The position numbers and the translations under genes were made by a program. A stretch of DNA of 43,635 nucleotides from Okeania sp. SIO2B3 (lineage in GTDB: Bacteria; Cyanobacteriota; Cyanobacteriia; Cyanobacteriales; Microcoleaceae), in contig NZ_JAAHGH010000060.1 of assembly GCF_010672525.1 (NCBI RefSeq), positions 1 through 43,635 on the forward strand, written 5' to 3'. This document shows positions 1 to 8,530 of this stretch, one piece after another; within the stretch, counting starts at the first letter, position 1; the number at the start of each line of letters is the position of its first letter. The notes under the pieces were generated by a model that had not been told where the DNA came from, ran no database searches, and was given only the letters and a program-made list of their open reading frames with translations.

Positions 1-160
1 CAGCTCATCTGGCAACAGGCAACAGAAAGAAATAATTGATAATTTATGGATAATAATTGATTTGATTTTTGATTTTTACCGAATAATTAATAATTAATAA
101 TTAAATAATTCGCGCCTTGAAGCCTCTGTTGTGAAGTAAGATTCAGCTATTAGTGGTCAG

Positions 161-185
161 CTCTTCCTTTGGAATGCTACGCAAA
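161..185 (+). repeat. 25-nt hairpin element, copy 1
   Basis: A TTCC-TTT-GGAA stem-loop is followed by GCTACGCAAA and then CAGC. It belongs to the family with copies at 1424, 3388, 4042, 4373, 9345, 9484, 15479, 19784, 26852, 27435 and 27578. It lies over the 3' end of the four-helix-bundle remnant, whose last in-frame residues and stop codon it supplies. Confidence 0.6.
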
Positions 186-334
186 CAGCTTTTGAATGAA
201 TGAAGTAAGCATTCGTTTAACTTCTACTACATTTTCAACTCTATGAAAAGAAATGTAGATGTGGCTTGATAAACTGTTAAGGTTAAGTGATGGACTTTTT
301 TTGCCCATACTTTTAATTCTTTGAAATTTATCAA
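177..334 (-). pseudogene. Four-helix-bundle protein remnant (23S rRNA intervening-sequence protein family)
   Basis: On the minus strand a TTG at 334, preceded by an AAGGAG-like site, opens a frame reading INFKELKVWAKKVHHLTLT then VYQATSTF. This is the typical start of cyanobacterial four-helix-bundle proteins of the 23S intervening-sequence type. The frame stops at 227-229. A second frame then reads VENVVEVKRMLTSFIQK, which resembles the C-terminus of the same family (an EVKRML helix), and ends in the 25-nt element at 177-179. The middle of the protein, roughly 60 residues including the usual SQIRRA helix, is missing and the two ends are out of frame. I conclude this is an internally deleted, dead gene. 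The family's cellular role is not well defined. The identification rests on remembered consensus, not alignment. Confidence 0.62.
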
Positions 335-446
335 TTGCTTTTTTCTCCTTTTTTGTAAGGTAATAAAGCTGATAGCTGATAGCTGACCGCTGAATGCTTA
401 AGATGAAATATCATTCAAAATAAACAAATCTCTAAAGGAATAAAAA

Positions 447-1064
447 GTGGATTTAGCGCAAGGAGTTCAATTTGTTTCATTTGCTTTATTAAGCATAATG
501 ATGATTGCTGCTGCTTTGGGAGTAGTGTTATTTTCTAATATTGTCTACTCAGCATTTTTGTTGGGTGGAGTATTTATGAGTATTTCTGGTTTATACCTTT
601 TATTAAATGCTGATTTTGTGGCTACTGCCCAAGTTTTGATTTATGTTGGAGCTGTTAATGTCTTGATTTTATTTGCAATTATGCTTGTAAATAAACGAGA
701 AGATTTTAAAGCTTTGCCTAATGCTTGGTTTAGAAAAATAGCTACAGGTTTAGTTTGCGTTGGTTTATTTGCTTTACTAAGTACCATGGTATTATCTACT
801 TCTTGGTCAATTCCTGGTGCTAGTATTGCTAATACAGAAAGTTCAATTGTTTTAATTGGTAGACACTTTTTTAGTGATTTTTTACTTCCTTTTGAACTTG
901 CTTCTGTGTTTTTGTTAATGGCAATGGTGGGTGCTATTATTTTGGCTCGTCGTGATATTTTGCCTGATGAAGTACCGACTGATATTCCTCAAACACCTGT
1001 TTTAAGTTTGCCAGAACGTCCCCGTGAATTAGTGTCTGGTTCTAGCGAAATTTCTAATAATTAA
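447..1064 (+). CDS. ndhG: NAD(P)H-quinone oxidoreductase subunit 6 (NdhG)
   Basis: Membrane subunit of the photosynthetic NDH-1 complex, which takes electrons from ferredoxin to plastoquinone in respiration, cyclic electron flow and CO2 uptake. It corresponds to NuoJ of bacterial complex I. The 205-residue product has about five hydrophobic segments. The conserved third segment region, around YVGAVNVLILFAIMLVN, is clear, and the C-terminus is a hydrophilic, proline-rich tail as in cyanobacterial NdhG. The GTG start at 447 has an AAAGGA site 8-13 bases upstream. ndhE follows after 21 bases, the usual cyanobacterial order within ndhA-I-G-E, so ndhA and ndhI are expected just outside the window to the left. 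About 450 bases of repeat-rich DNA lie before ndhG, which may separate it from ndhI. Confidence 0.96.
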   Translation: MDLAQGVQFVSFALLSIMMIAAALGVVLFSNIVYSAFLLGGVFMSISGLYLLLNADFVATAQVLIYVGAVNVLILFAIMLVNKREDFKALPNAWFRKIATGLVCVGLFALLSTMVLSTSWSIPGASIANTESSIVLIGRHFFSDFLLPFELASVFLLMAMVGAIILARRDILPDEVPTDIPQTPVLSLPERPRELVSGSSEISNN

Positions 1065-1085
1065 ATTCAAAGAGTTGATAAGTTT

Positions 1086-1397
1086 ATGCAATTGCAACTG
1101 GAGTATTTTTTGTTATTAGCCGCAGCACTTTTCTGTATAGGTATTTATGGTTTAATTACCAGTCGCAATGCAGTTAGGGTGCTGATGTCTATTGAGTTAC
1201 TGCTTAATGCTGTAAATCTAAATTTGATGGGTTTTTCTAATTTTCTAGATTCCCAGAATATTAAAGGTCAGGTATTTACTGTATTTGTAATTACTGTTGC
1301 TGCTGCTGAAGCTGCAGTTGGTCTAGCGATAGTTCTTGCAATTTATCGTAACCGTGACACGGTAGATATGGAACAGTTTAATTTATTAAAGTGGTAA
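1086..1397 (+). CDS. ndhE: NAD(P)H-quinone oxidoreductase subunit 4L (NdhE)
   Basis: The NuoK homologue of NDH-1, a small three-helix proton-channel subunit in the thylakoid or plasma membrane arm. The 103-residue length is normal. The two buried glutamates typical of NuoK/NdhE are visible in [14 protein letters not shown] (second helix) and [11 protein letters not shown] (third helix). It starts 21 bases after ndhG stops, so the two are surely co-transcribed. After the stop there is no clear terminator, only a 25-nt hairpin element at 1424 and AT-rich repeats. Confidence 0.97.
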   Translation: MQLQLEYFLLLAAALFCIGIYGLITSRNAVRVLMSIELLLNAVNLNLMGFSNFLDSQNIKGQVFTVFVITVAAAEAAVGLAIVLAIYRNRDTVDMEQFNLLKW

Positions 1398-1423
1398 TTT
1401 TAAGGTAAGCATTCAGCTATTAG

Positions 1424-1448
1424 CATTTCCTACGGAATGCTCCGCAAA
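1424..1448 (+). repeat. 25-nt hairpin element, copy 2
   Basis: CATTTCC-TAC-GGAATG forms the stem-loop, followed by CTCCGCAAA and CAGC. The stem differs from copy 1 but keeps base pairing, and the 3' end is conserved. Confidence 0.6.
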
Positions 1449-1539
1449 CAGCGTTCAGCTTGAGTTGATAATCTTTGAATGCTTACTTTTTAATACTATA
1501 AAATGTTTTGTTTGAGCAGTTTTAAATATCCCCCTGTGC

Positions 1540-1682
1540 ATCTGGATTTCAATAATTAAGAATTAAGAATTAAGAATTTAGAATTACTTCTCCTTTAAAA
1601 CTGATAGGATTGACTCAAAGGAAATTTTTTCTTTTTATCCTCTTAAAAGAGGAGGATTTAAACCACAATTTTTCGGTAACTA
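1540..1682 (+). repeat. Dispersed A/T-flanked repeat (family R), diverged copy
   Basis: AAGAATT tandem steps lead into a motif close to ACTTCTCC...GATAGGATTGA, a T-rich run, then a TTAAAAGAGGAGG-type stem and AAACCACAATTTTTCGGT. The same order of parts recurs at 11140, 16098, 16420 and 19240. This copy lacks the GGCGAGG hairpin core. The rest of the interval from 1398 to 1841 holds no gene I can recognise. Confidence 0.45.
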
Positions 1683-1841
1683 TTTATTGTCGAAAAATTT
1701 TTTTTTAATACTATGTAAAGAAATATAATTTTATTTACTGAAAAATATTAAGCTTCGTTACTAAGCTGCAACATAAAATAATTTCTGTGCTACCGTTTCT
1801 AATCAGAAACAAGTTCAAATAATTTAGGGGAGGAAAAAACT

Positions 1842-2042
1842 TTGAATTCAGAAATTAAAAAATATCCATCTTGTTCTTTACATCAAGATGTTAGTGAATA
1901 TGTGGCTGATTTACAATTTCACATGACTTTACACGCTCGTAATTTAGTTCCTTCTCTTAATCAAGCAAAAGATGGTCGCGAGGAAATGTTACAACAAACT
2001 CAAGCTCATTTTGAAAAGTTAATTTCTCGACAAACTCTTTAG
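1842..2042 (+). CDS. Small hypothetical protein, 66 residues
   Basis: A short gene supported by a strong ribosome-binding site (GGGGAGG, about 6 bases before a TTG start), in-frame coding-like codon use and a terminator right after the stop. The protein is hydrophilic and mostly helical by eye, with a central LQFHMTLHARNLVPS segment, no membrane segment and a basic/acidic C-terminal helix. I do not recognise the family; it could be a cyanobacteria-specific small protein. A perfect stem-loop (GTTTCT-AATC-AGAAAC, 1795-1810) sits in the leader about 30 bases before the start and may influence expression. It is a single-gene unit, separated from ndhE by about 440 bases. Confidence 0.7.
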   Translation: MNSEIKKYPSCSLHQDVSEYVADLQFHMTLHARNLVPSLNQAKDGREEMLQQTQAHFEKLISRQTL

Positions 2043-2066
2043 TTATTTTTATATTTATTTTTATTC

Positions 2067-2107
2067 AAAAACCCAGTTTCAAGTAGCAAAAGAAATTGGG
2101 TTTTTTA
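2067..2107 (+). terminator. Rho-independent terminator after the 66-residue gene
   Basis: AAAAACCCAGTTT pairs with AAATTGGGTTTTT across a 13-base loop, with one G-U pair, and the 3' arm runs into a T tract. It begins 25 bases after the stop codon at 2042. Confidence 0.8.
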
Positions 2108-3001
2108 ATTTGTTTGAAAACTTCAAGGACTCCACATTCTATAGAACCCTAATCGTATTTTTTACATTAACTTTTTTTCTGCAACCTGAGCGATCGCAAT
2201 CAAAACTATACTATTTTTAGTTGAATAAAAAGTCATGCGCAGGGGCGAACGAACCCTTATAGGTTTTATGATATCACAAAAATTATGAGGATACAACCGA
2301 AAAACCTTTGGCACAATTTTTGGGAAGCTTCATAAAATGAATATGTTGATGATTTCCACTGGGGAGTTATTGATGGAAAGATTTGATGAAAAAAACCACT
2401 ATTTATGGGAGCTTCACAGAATAAAAATGTTTCTGGTATTGCTTCTAGGAAAATTCCTGAAGATTTGATTGTCTCTCAGTTAGGAAAATATGTTGAATAA
2501 AAAAATCATGCGTAGGGGCGAGCAAACCCTTATAAATTTTATGATATCACAAAAATTGTGAGTATGAAACCAAAAAACCTTTGGCACGCCGCATTTTTTA
2601 GGGTGCTTAACAAAATGAATATGTTGATGATTTTTCACTGGGGAGTTATTGATGGAAAGATTTGATGAGAAAAAACCACTATTTATGGAAGCTTCACAGA
2701 ATGAAAATATTTTTGGTATTGCTCCTGGGAAAAATTCCTGAAGATTTGATTGTCTCTCAGTTAGGAAAATATGTTGAATAAAAAATCATGCGTAGGGGCG
2801 AGCAAACCCTTATAAGTTTTATGATATCACAAAAATTGTGAGTATGGAAGCGGAAATCCTTTGACGCGCCGATGATAAGCTTAACAAAATGAAAATGTTG
2901 GCGATCTTCCACTTAGGAGGTATAGATGGAAAGATTTGCAGAAGCTACACAAAATGAAAATATTTCTGTGTTGCCTCTATTCCACTACCGACTCGTAACT
3001 C

Positions 3002-3044
3002 AAAAATTGGCGCTGCTGAGTGGTAATGATTTTTAGATTAAGTA
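3002..3044 (+). repeat. Left copy of a ~43-bp inverted repeat (partner 4854-4898)
   Basis: From TGCTGAGTGGTAATGATT to AAGTA this matches, in inverted orientation, 4854-4884 without a mismatch that I can see; similarity extends outward through AAAAATTGGCG with a few changes. It marks where the plus-oriented arm ends. The partner marks the outer end of the minus-oriented arm, enclosing about 1.8 kb. Confidence 0.8.
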
Positions 3045-3387
3045 GGGTTTGCTGAATATAAGTTTTTCAATTTTACTTTCAGCTACTTACTATTAAATTT
3101 GAGCAACGTTGAAAAAGTTTTTTTCAGAGTGGGAGAAGTTCTTGCTAGACAAGGATTTGACCACGGATACACGGATGATTAATCTGCATTTTGTGAAGCT
3201 TAAAAAAAACGGCAAGGTATTTCTCCTTGAATTCCCCAAAAAATTATGAGACAATTTAATCATTAGGTGTAACTCGTCCCTAAGCATGACTTTTTGTTCA
3301 ACACTAAAACAGCATTTCGCCACTGAATACATATAGAGGAGATACTCACCCCATAAATAGTACCGATATTATTCATTTAGAAGCGAT

Positions 3388-3412
3388 GTAGCTACCGCAC
3401 TTGCTCCGCCAA
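3388..3412 (+). repeat. 25-nt hairpin element inside a HIP1 site, copy 3
   Basis: GCGAT, then 25 bases ending GCTCCGCCAA, then CGCTA. The matching position of a sister unit at 3722-3729 is an intact GCGATCGC, so the element appears as a clean 25-base insertion. The same insertion is present in the sister units at 4042 and 4373. Confidence 0.75.
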
Positions 3413-4041
3413 CGCTACACTCACAAATCCAGAAATTTATCATCCTGTGAAGCTCTAAAAAAACGACAAGGTATTTCCCCTTGAATTCCCCAAAAAATTA
3501 TGAGACAATTTAATCATTGGGTATAACTCGCCCCTGCGGATGACTTTTTATTCAACAAGGAAACAGCATTTCGTTATTGAATATATATATAGAAGAGATA
3601 CTCACACCATCAAAGCACCAGAAAAATTGATCATCCTGTGAAGCACTTGGAGAAAAAAGTAACCACCGGAAAACTTGCCCGCCCCATCAACAATACCGAT
3701 ATTATTATGATTCATCTAGAAGCGATCGCTATACTCACAAATCCAGAAATTTATCATCCTGTGAAGCTCTAAAAAAAACGACAAGGTATTTCCCCTTGAA
3801 TTCCCCAAAAAATTATGAGACAATTTAATCATTAGGTGTAACTCGAACCTATGTATGACTTTTTATTCAACAAGGAAACAGCATTTCGTTATTGAATATA
3901 TATATAGAAGAGATACTCACACCATCAAAGCACCAGAAAAATTGATCATCCTGTGAAGCACTTGGAGAAAAAAGTAACCACCGGAAAACTTGCCCGCCCC
4001 ATCAACAATACCGATATTATTATGATTCATCTAGAAGCGAT

Positions 4042-4066
4042 GTAGCTACCGCACTTGCTCCGCCAA
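4042..4066 (+). repeat. 25-nt hairpin element inside a HIP1 site, copy 4
   Basis: Same sequence and same GCGAT/CGCTA position as 3388-3412, probably copied along with its array unit. Confidence 0.75.
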
Positions 4067-4372
4067 CGCTACACTCACAAATCCAGAAAATCATCATCCT
4101 GTGAAGCTCTAAAAAAAACGACAAGGTATTTCCCCTTGAACTCCCCAAAAAATTATGAGACAATTTAATCATTGGGTGTAACTCGACTCTATGCATGACT
4201 TTTTATTCAACGCAAAAACAGCATTTCGTTGCTGAATATATATAGAGGAGATGCTCACACCATCAAAGCACCAGAAAAGTAATCATTCTGTGAAGCATTT
4301 AGAGAAAAAAGTAACCATCGGAAAACTTGCCCGCCCCATCAACAGTACCGATATTATTCATGTAGAAGCGAT

Positions 4373-4397
4373 GTAGCTACCGCACTTGCTCCGCCAA
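4373..4397 (+). repeat. 25-nt hairpin element inside a HIP1 site, copy 5
   Basis: Same sequence and same GCGAT/CGCTA position as 3388-3412 in a further array unit. Confidence 0.75.
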
Positions 4398-4899
4398 CGC
4401 TATATTCACAAATCCAGAAAAGTAATCATTCTGTGAAGCTCTAAAAAAAATGGCAAGGATTTTCCTCTTGCATCCTCAAAAAAAATTATAATAGTATGTA
4501 ACCATTGGGTGTCACTCGCCCCTACGCATGACTTTTTATTCAACACAAAAACAGCATTCCGCCACTGAATACATATAGAGGAGATAGTCACACCATCAAA
4601 GCATCAGACAAATTATCATTCTGTGGAGCACTCGAAAAAGAACTGGCAACAGGAAAAATTTTCATCCCCATGAATAGATTGAAATTACTTATGCACAAAT
4701 CCAGAAAATCATCATCCTGTGAAGCTCCAAAAAACGGCAAGGTATTTCTCGTTGCATCTCCAAAAAAGTTATGATATGATGTAATCATTGGGTGCTGCTC
4801 GCCCCTAAGCATGACTTTTTATTCAACTAAGAAAAAGTTTATATTTTACGTTGATACTTAATCTAAAAATCATTACCACTCAGCAACGCCCAAAAATTT

Positions 4900-5331
4900 A
4901 ATCGCGGACAAAGATACCAAATAGATGTCTTTTTTTTCTCAAAATCTTTGTCTCAATGGTAGTCAGAGATTTTTAACAAGTTTTAATTATACTTTTCAGG
5001 TTGTGTATTTTAAAATTTAAAACTTTGTTATCAATCTCTGACAATAATATTGGTGAATAAACTAACAAATTTTCAATACTTTCAGCGATTTTTCTCAATT
5101 TCGTGATATGGTAAATTTAATTATAATCCACGGGATTTTTATTGCTTAATGGAAAAATAAACTTGTAAACCCTTATTCTGTCGTTATTTTAGGTAGCGAT
5201 CGCTCTTTATTGTTTGAAGGATGACTAACTAATTTTCTCCAACCTATTTAACTGGCAATTGACAAAAATACATTTATGTGTATTGCATAAATTAGCACTA
5301 CATCAGGAAAAAACTAATAGTAGGAATAAAA
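4900..5331. other. Intergenic, AT-rich, no feature recognised
   Basis: One HIP1 octamer near 5198 and an AT-rich background. No open frame with coding character, RNA gene or repeat copy that I can recognise on either strand. Confidence 0.5.
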
Positions 5332-5366
5332 TTGACGTACTCCCCGGCATAAATGCACGGGGATTC
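5332..5366 (-). repeat. Right end of IS200/IS605-type element with imperfect hairpin
   Basis: On the minus strand, downstream of tnpB, the sequence reads AATCCCCGTGCATTTATG and then CCGGGGAGTACGTCAA. CCCCG and GCAT pair with CGGGG and ATGC with one bulged T (5342-5362). A hairpin of this type followed by GTCAA is typical of the right end of cyanobacterial tnpB-bearing elements, where the end of the guide (omega) RNA usually lies. Confidence 0.7.
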
Positions 5367-5377
5367 TCAGGCGGATG

Positions 5378-6562
5378 TTACGAAGCGGGATAAATCCACC
5401 CTTCTCCACCCTTTTTCCTGTTTCTTAGGCTCTTAACTAGACCGTTTCCAGTCCCCGTCAGACCGCCTCCCCAGGCAACTTCTTTAACGTCCAAGATGCG
5501 CCCCACCTCAGACACCCCTCTATTTCTCACAATCAGCGCGGAGGCCACGTCTCGATGAGTCATATAACCACATTCAGGACAAGAATGAACTCTCTGAGTG
5601 AGTTTTTTCTTCCCTGTATGAGCATTGCAATTGGGACAAATTTGAGAAGTATAATCTTTATTGACTTTCCCGAAATAGACTCCTCGCTTCCAACAAACCC
5701 ATTGCAGAATTGTGACAAACTGACCGAAACCTGCATCTAAGGTATGTTTTCCCAACATTCCTTTTGCCCATGCCTGAAAATTAAGGTCTTCAACAAAAAC
5801 CATTCCTGCTTGGTCGCATAAATGATGGGCTAACTTAAAATGGAAGTCTTTTCGAGTATTGGCAATAGTTTCGTGTAAACGAGCAATAATCTTGCTTAAC
5901 TTTTGCCAGTTATTTGACCCAATCTGTTTCTTCTTGAGTCTGCGTTGCAGTAATTTCATCTGGCGGTGCAAACTGTTAAAGAATCTGGGTCGTTTAATTA
6001 ATTCTCCCTCTGATGTGGCTAGGAATTTATCGAGTCCCAAATCAATCCCAATGGGATAACCATGAGGGGGGACATCGGGAACATCCACATCACACTCTAA
6101 ACAGAGAGCGACAAAGTAACCACTGGCTTTTCGGATGATTCGGGCAAGTTTTACCCGAAACCCTTCAGGAATTTCCCTTGATTTAATATATTCGATTCGC
6201 CCCAATTGAGGGAGTTTCAAATAAATTCCCTGAACGCAGTTTTTTAGCATTTGTGGGAACACAAATGAGCGCATTCGTCGCGCTTTCTTAAACCGAGGGA
6301 AACCCATCCCTTTGCGTTTCATATCGACAAAGGCTGTCTCTAAGGTTTTTAAGACTTGCTGTAAAGCCTGAGCATTAACAGTTTTCAGTTCAGGATAATC
6401 TTTTTTGGCTTTCGTGAGAGCTTGACATTGTCGGGCATAATTGGGATAGGGTTGGTCTGCAGGAATGATGTACTCACCAAATAGGGAACAAGCGTTAATC
6501 GGCGACTTACGAGAGCGAATCCAACTAATAACTAATAACTGAAATGCCATATTACATCTCAC
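5378..6562 (-). pseudogene. tnpB: TnpB of IS200/IS605 family, 5'-truncated
   Basis: RNA-guided nuclease family encoded by IS200/IS605-type elements. The open frame keeps the catalytic core: RuvC Asp in GIDLGLDKF, Glu in VFVEDLNF, final Asp in THRDVASALIV, and a zinc ribbon CPNC...CPEC between them. What is missing is the start. Relatives in cyanobacteria begin with about 40 more residues (a YKxxPTxxQ and CRRVYN region) before the segment that here reads RKSPINACSLFGEYIIPAD. The first ~17 residues of this frame come from foreign DNA: the tail of a TAACTGATAACTGAAATG-type repeat and the first codons of rca in antisense. No tnpA is present, and the left end of the element is gone while the right end at 5332 survives. 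It overlaps rca by 19 bases, an accidental result of truncation. Protein might still be made, but function is doubtful. Confidence 0.85.
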
Positions 6563-7812
6563 CCAGATTCATAGATAAACTAGCAGTTCATATTACCAAA
6601 AATTTCTTAGACTTACCCAGAGTAAGAGTACCTTTAATATTAGGAATACACGGACGAAAAGGAGAAGGAAAAACCTTTCAATGCCAATTAGTCTTTGAAA
6701 AAATGGGAATTGAACCTGTCACAATATCTGGCGGAGAATTAGAAAGTAAAGATGCGGGAGACCCAGCACGTTTATTACGCTTACGTTATCGAGAAGCATC
6801 AGAAAAAATCAAAGTTCAAGGTCGAATGTGTGCTTTATTTATTAATGACTTAGATGCAGGTGCTGGTAGATTTGATGGGGGTACTCAATATACGGTAAAT
6901 ACTCAATTAGTAAATGCTACTTTGATGAATATTGCTGATAATCCTACTAATGTACAATTGCCTGGTAGTTATGATGAAACACCTCTAAATCGAATACCGA
7001 TTATTGTGACTGGAAATGATTTTTCTACTCTCTATGCACCTTTAATTAGAGATGGTCGAATGGAAAAATTTTATTGGGAACCAAACCGAGAAGATAGAGT
7101 TGGTATAGTAGGTGGTATTTTTAAAACTGATCAACTTTCTGCGAGAGATATTGAAAATTTAGTAGATGAATTTTCTGACCAAGCTATAGATTTTTTCAGT
7201 GCATTACGCAGTCGAATATATGATGAACAGATTCGTGATTTTATTCATCAAGTAGGAATAGAAAAAATTTCCAAACGGGTAGTTAATTCTGTAGAAAAAG
7301 TTCCAGATTTTCCCCAACCTAATTTTAATCTCTCCCATCTTCTGGAATACGGAAAAATTATGGTTGGAGAACAACAACGTATTCGAGAATTACGATTAGT
7401 TGAAGAATATAATCAATCTCGATTATTCGGTGGTACTCAGGTAGAGCGTTCCGAAAAAGTTGCGCCAAATTCTAACTATTTATCTCCAGAAACAGCTACA
7501 TCTAATCAGTTAATAGAAAATAGGATTAATCATAACGTTAAAAATAATAATCTCAGTTCAGAAGTTAGAGCAAAAGTGCAACAAATTCTCCAAGATGGTT
7601 TGAAAATTGGAATGGAATATGCAGATAAACGTAGATATAAAACTGGTTCATGGAAAAGTTGTGGGAAAATCGAAAATGAGGGAGAACAAGAGGTGATTAA
7701 TGCTGTAGAAAATTGTTTAGCTGAACATCAAAATGATTATGTGAGGTTGATTGGAATTGACTCTAATGTAAAACGGAGATTAGTCGAGAAAATAATTCAT
7801 AAACCAAATTAG
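6544..7812 (+). CDS. rca: Rubisco activase with C-terminal Rubisco-small-subunit-like domain
   Basis: AAA+ ATPase that remodels inhibited Rubisco. The N-terminus (MPYYISPRFIDKLAVHITKN) matches the conserved start of cyanobacterial Rca. Walker A is GIHGRKGEGKT at residues 34-44 and Walker B is LFINDLDAG near residue 100. After the AAA+ module and a linker of about 50 residues, residues ~338-422 form an SSUL domain (LSSEVRAKVQQIL ... ADKRRYKTGSWKSC ... YVRLIGIDSNVKRR), the type also found in CcmM. In cyanobacteria this domain binds Rubisco and is linked to carboxysome recruitment (family knowledge). Length, 422 residues, is normal. The start has no visible ribosome-binding site: the 20 bases before ATG are TAACTAATAACTGAA, the tail of a dispersed repeat, adjoining the truncated tnpB. 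The promoter may have been replaced when the tnpB element was lost or rearranged. Confidence 0.95.
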   Translation: MPYYISPRFIDKLAVHITKNFLDLPRVRVPLILGIHGRKGEGKTFQCQLVFEKMGIEPVTISGGELESKDAGDPARLLRLRYREASEKIKVQGRMCALFINDLDAGAGRFDGGTQYTVNTQLVNATLMNIADNPTNVQLPGSYDETPLNRIPIIVTGNDFSTLYAPLIRDGRMEKFYWEPNREDRVGIVGGIFKTDQLSARDIENLVDEFSDQAIDFFSALRSRIYDEQIRDFIHQVGIEKISKRVVNSVEKVPDFPQPNFNLSHLLEYGKIMVGEQQRIRELRLVEEYNQSRLFGGTQVERSEKVAPNSNYLSPETATSNQLIENRINHNVKNNNLSSEVRAKVQQILQDGLKIGMEYADKRRYKTGSWKSCGKIENEGEQEVINAVENCLAEHQNDYVRLIGIDSNVKRRLVEKIIHKPN

Positions 7813-7815
7813 ATA

Positions 7816-8366
7816 TTTGAAGGAAGAAGGAAGAAGAAATAAGAAAGAGGGAAGAGGGAAGAAGGAAGACGGGGTAAATATTGAAAACAAGGGATAAACG
7901 ATAGAAATAAATATCTAAAATGAACTGGATAGACTATTTTTCAGCATATCCTCCTGACTCCTGACTACTGACTCCTGACCAAAAAATAAGGTCTCAACCC
8001 TCCCCTTTCAAGCTATCCCTTATAAGGAACTCCTGAAAACCTTGTGGGGAGCAGGGAGCAGGGGAGAAGGGAGAAAGAATCATAGTAGATAGGAAAAACT
8101 ACTTAAGTTATCAAAAAAAATGTACTTTTTAATACACTTTTTCTCTGACAAAAACCTTTTAAAAGCTTGTACATAACTTGTCTATTTTGTCAATTTTTAT
8201 GTTAAGTAAAGATGTTAATAAAGCATAGTCTTTCAAGGGGATGAAAAGCGGTCGAGGGATGGCGAGGTCTCCTCGCCATATCCATGAGACCAAGATCAAA
8301 TAAAGTTCAATATTTAAGCCTTCTGACTTTAACTAGAGGTACTGATAACTGATAACTGAAATGACT
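7816..8366 (+). repeat. Dispersed repeat, copy 1 (interrupted)
   Basis: Runs from a purine-rich GAAGGAAGAAG tract through GGGGTAAATATTGAAAAC, GGATAGACTATTTTT, CTCCTGACTCCTGAC-type steps, CCCTCCCCTTTCAAG and the GGCGAGG hairpin to a TAACTGATAACTGAAATGAC tail. The copy at 8531-8862 has the same parts without the 217-bp insert at 8013-8229. Confidence 0.85.
8013..8229 (+). mobile_element. 217-bp MITE-like insert with 8-bp target duplication
   Basis: Copy 1 of the repeat reads CTTTCAAG at 8005-8012, then this insert, then CTTTCAAG again at 8230-8237. Copy 2 has a single CTTTCAAG at the same place. The ends, CTATCCCTTATAA on the left and the complement of CTATGCTTTATTA on the right, match at 10 of 13 positions. 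There is no open frame. An 8-bp duplication with short imperfect inverted ends fits a non-autonomous DNA transposon; the family is unknown to me. Confidence 0.75.
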
Positions 8367-8377
8367 CCTCCTAAATT

Positions 8378-8530
8378 TTAACTATCTTTCTGCACAGAAC
8401 TTTCATGCCAATCTTTTAATAGAAAATCTGATAAAACCGTAAACAAAACAAAGATAAATATTCCTAAACCTGTAGTTAAAAATAAAGCAGCAAACATTCT
8501 GGGAATTTCTAAGTTGTAACTAGAGATTAA
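8378..8530 (-). pseudogene. 3' end of an ABC transporter permease gene (SsuC/TauC/ThiX-like), remnant
   Basis: On the minus strand an open segment reads LEIPRMFAALFLTTGLGIFI then FVLFTVLSDFLLKDWHESS, ending at a TAA (8378-8380). The pattern of 'P-x-MFAAL', one membrane helix ending in a leucine/aspartate run and a terminal WHES is the usual C-terminus of BPD-type permeases for sulfonates, taurine, nitrate or thiamine precursors. Only about 50 residues remain. Upstream the frame runs straight into dispersed repeat copy 2 (8531), and copy 1 lies just past the stop. The rest of the gene and any partner ATPase are absent. The substrate cannot be told from this piece. Confidence 0.55.

Larger units (their letters stand above)
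2222..4890. repeat. Degenerate repeat array in two opposed arms
   Basis: Three plus-oriented units begin with TCATGCGYAGGGGCGA at about 2233, 2507 and 2787 (spacing 274 and 280). From about 3290 the same phrase appears inverted (CATGACTTTTTRTTCAAC) near 3294, 3538, 3856, 4196, 4527 and 4811. The 'ctcacaccat' landmark recurs at 3601, 3917, 4254 and about 4586, a period of roughly 316-337. Units also share GAAGCTTCACAGAATGA-like and CCAATGATTAAATTGTC-like segments. Open frames exist only as short, differently broken pieces. No transposase or CRISPR-like spacing is seen. Confidence 0.85.

Noticed and set aside
3093-4812. Minus-strand open frames of 61-79 codons in the repeat array
   Set aside because: They are chance openings in degenerate units; sister units break the same frames, and no start/ribosome-site pattern is shared.
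2222-4890. The repeat array as a CRISPR or an origin of replication
   Set aside because: Repeat units are 270-340 bases with both orientations, and no DnaA-box cluster or cas gene is visible.
5555-6059. Plus-strand open frames inside tnpB
   Set aside because: Antisense shadows of a clearly coding frame; no domain or ribosome-binding site.
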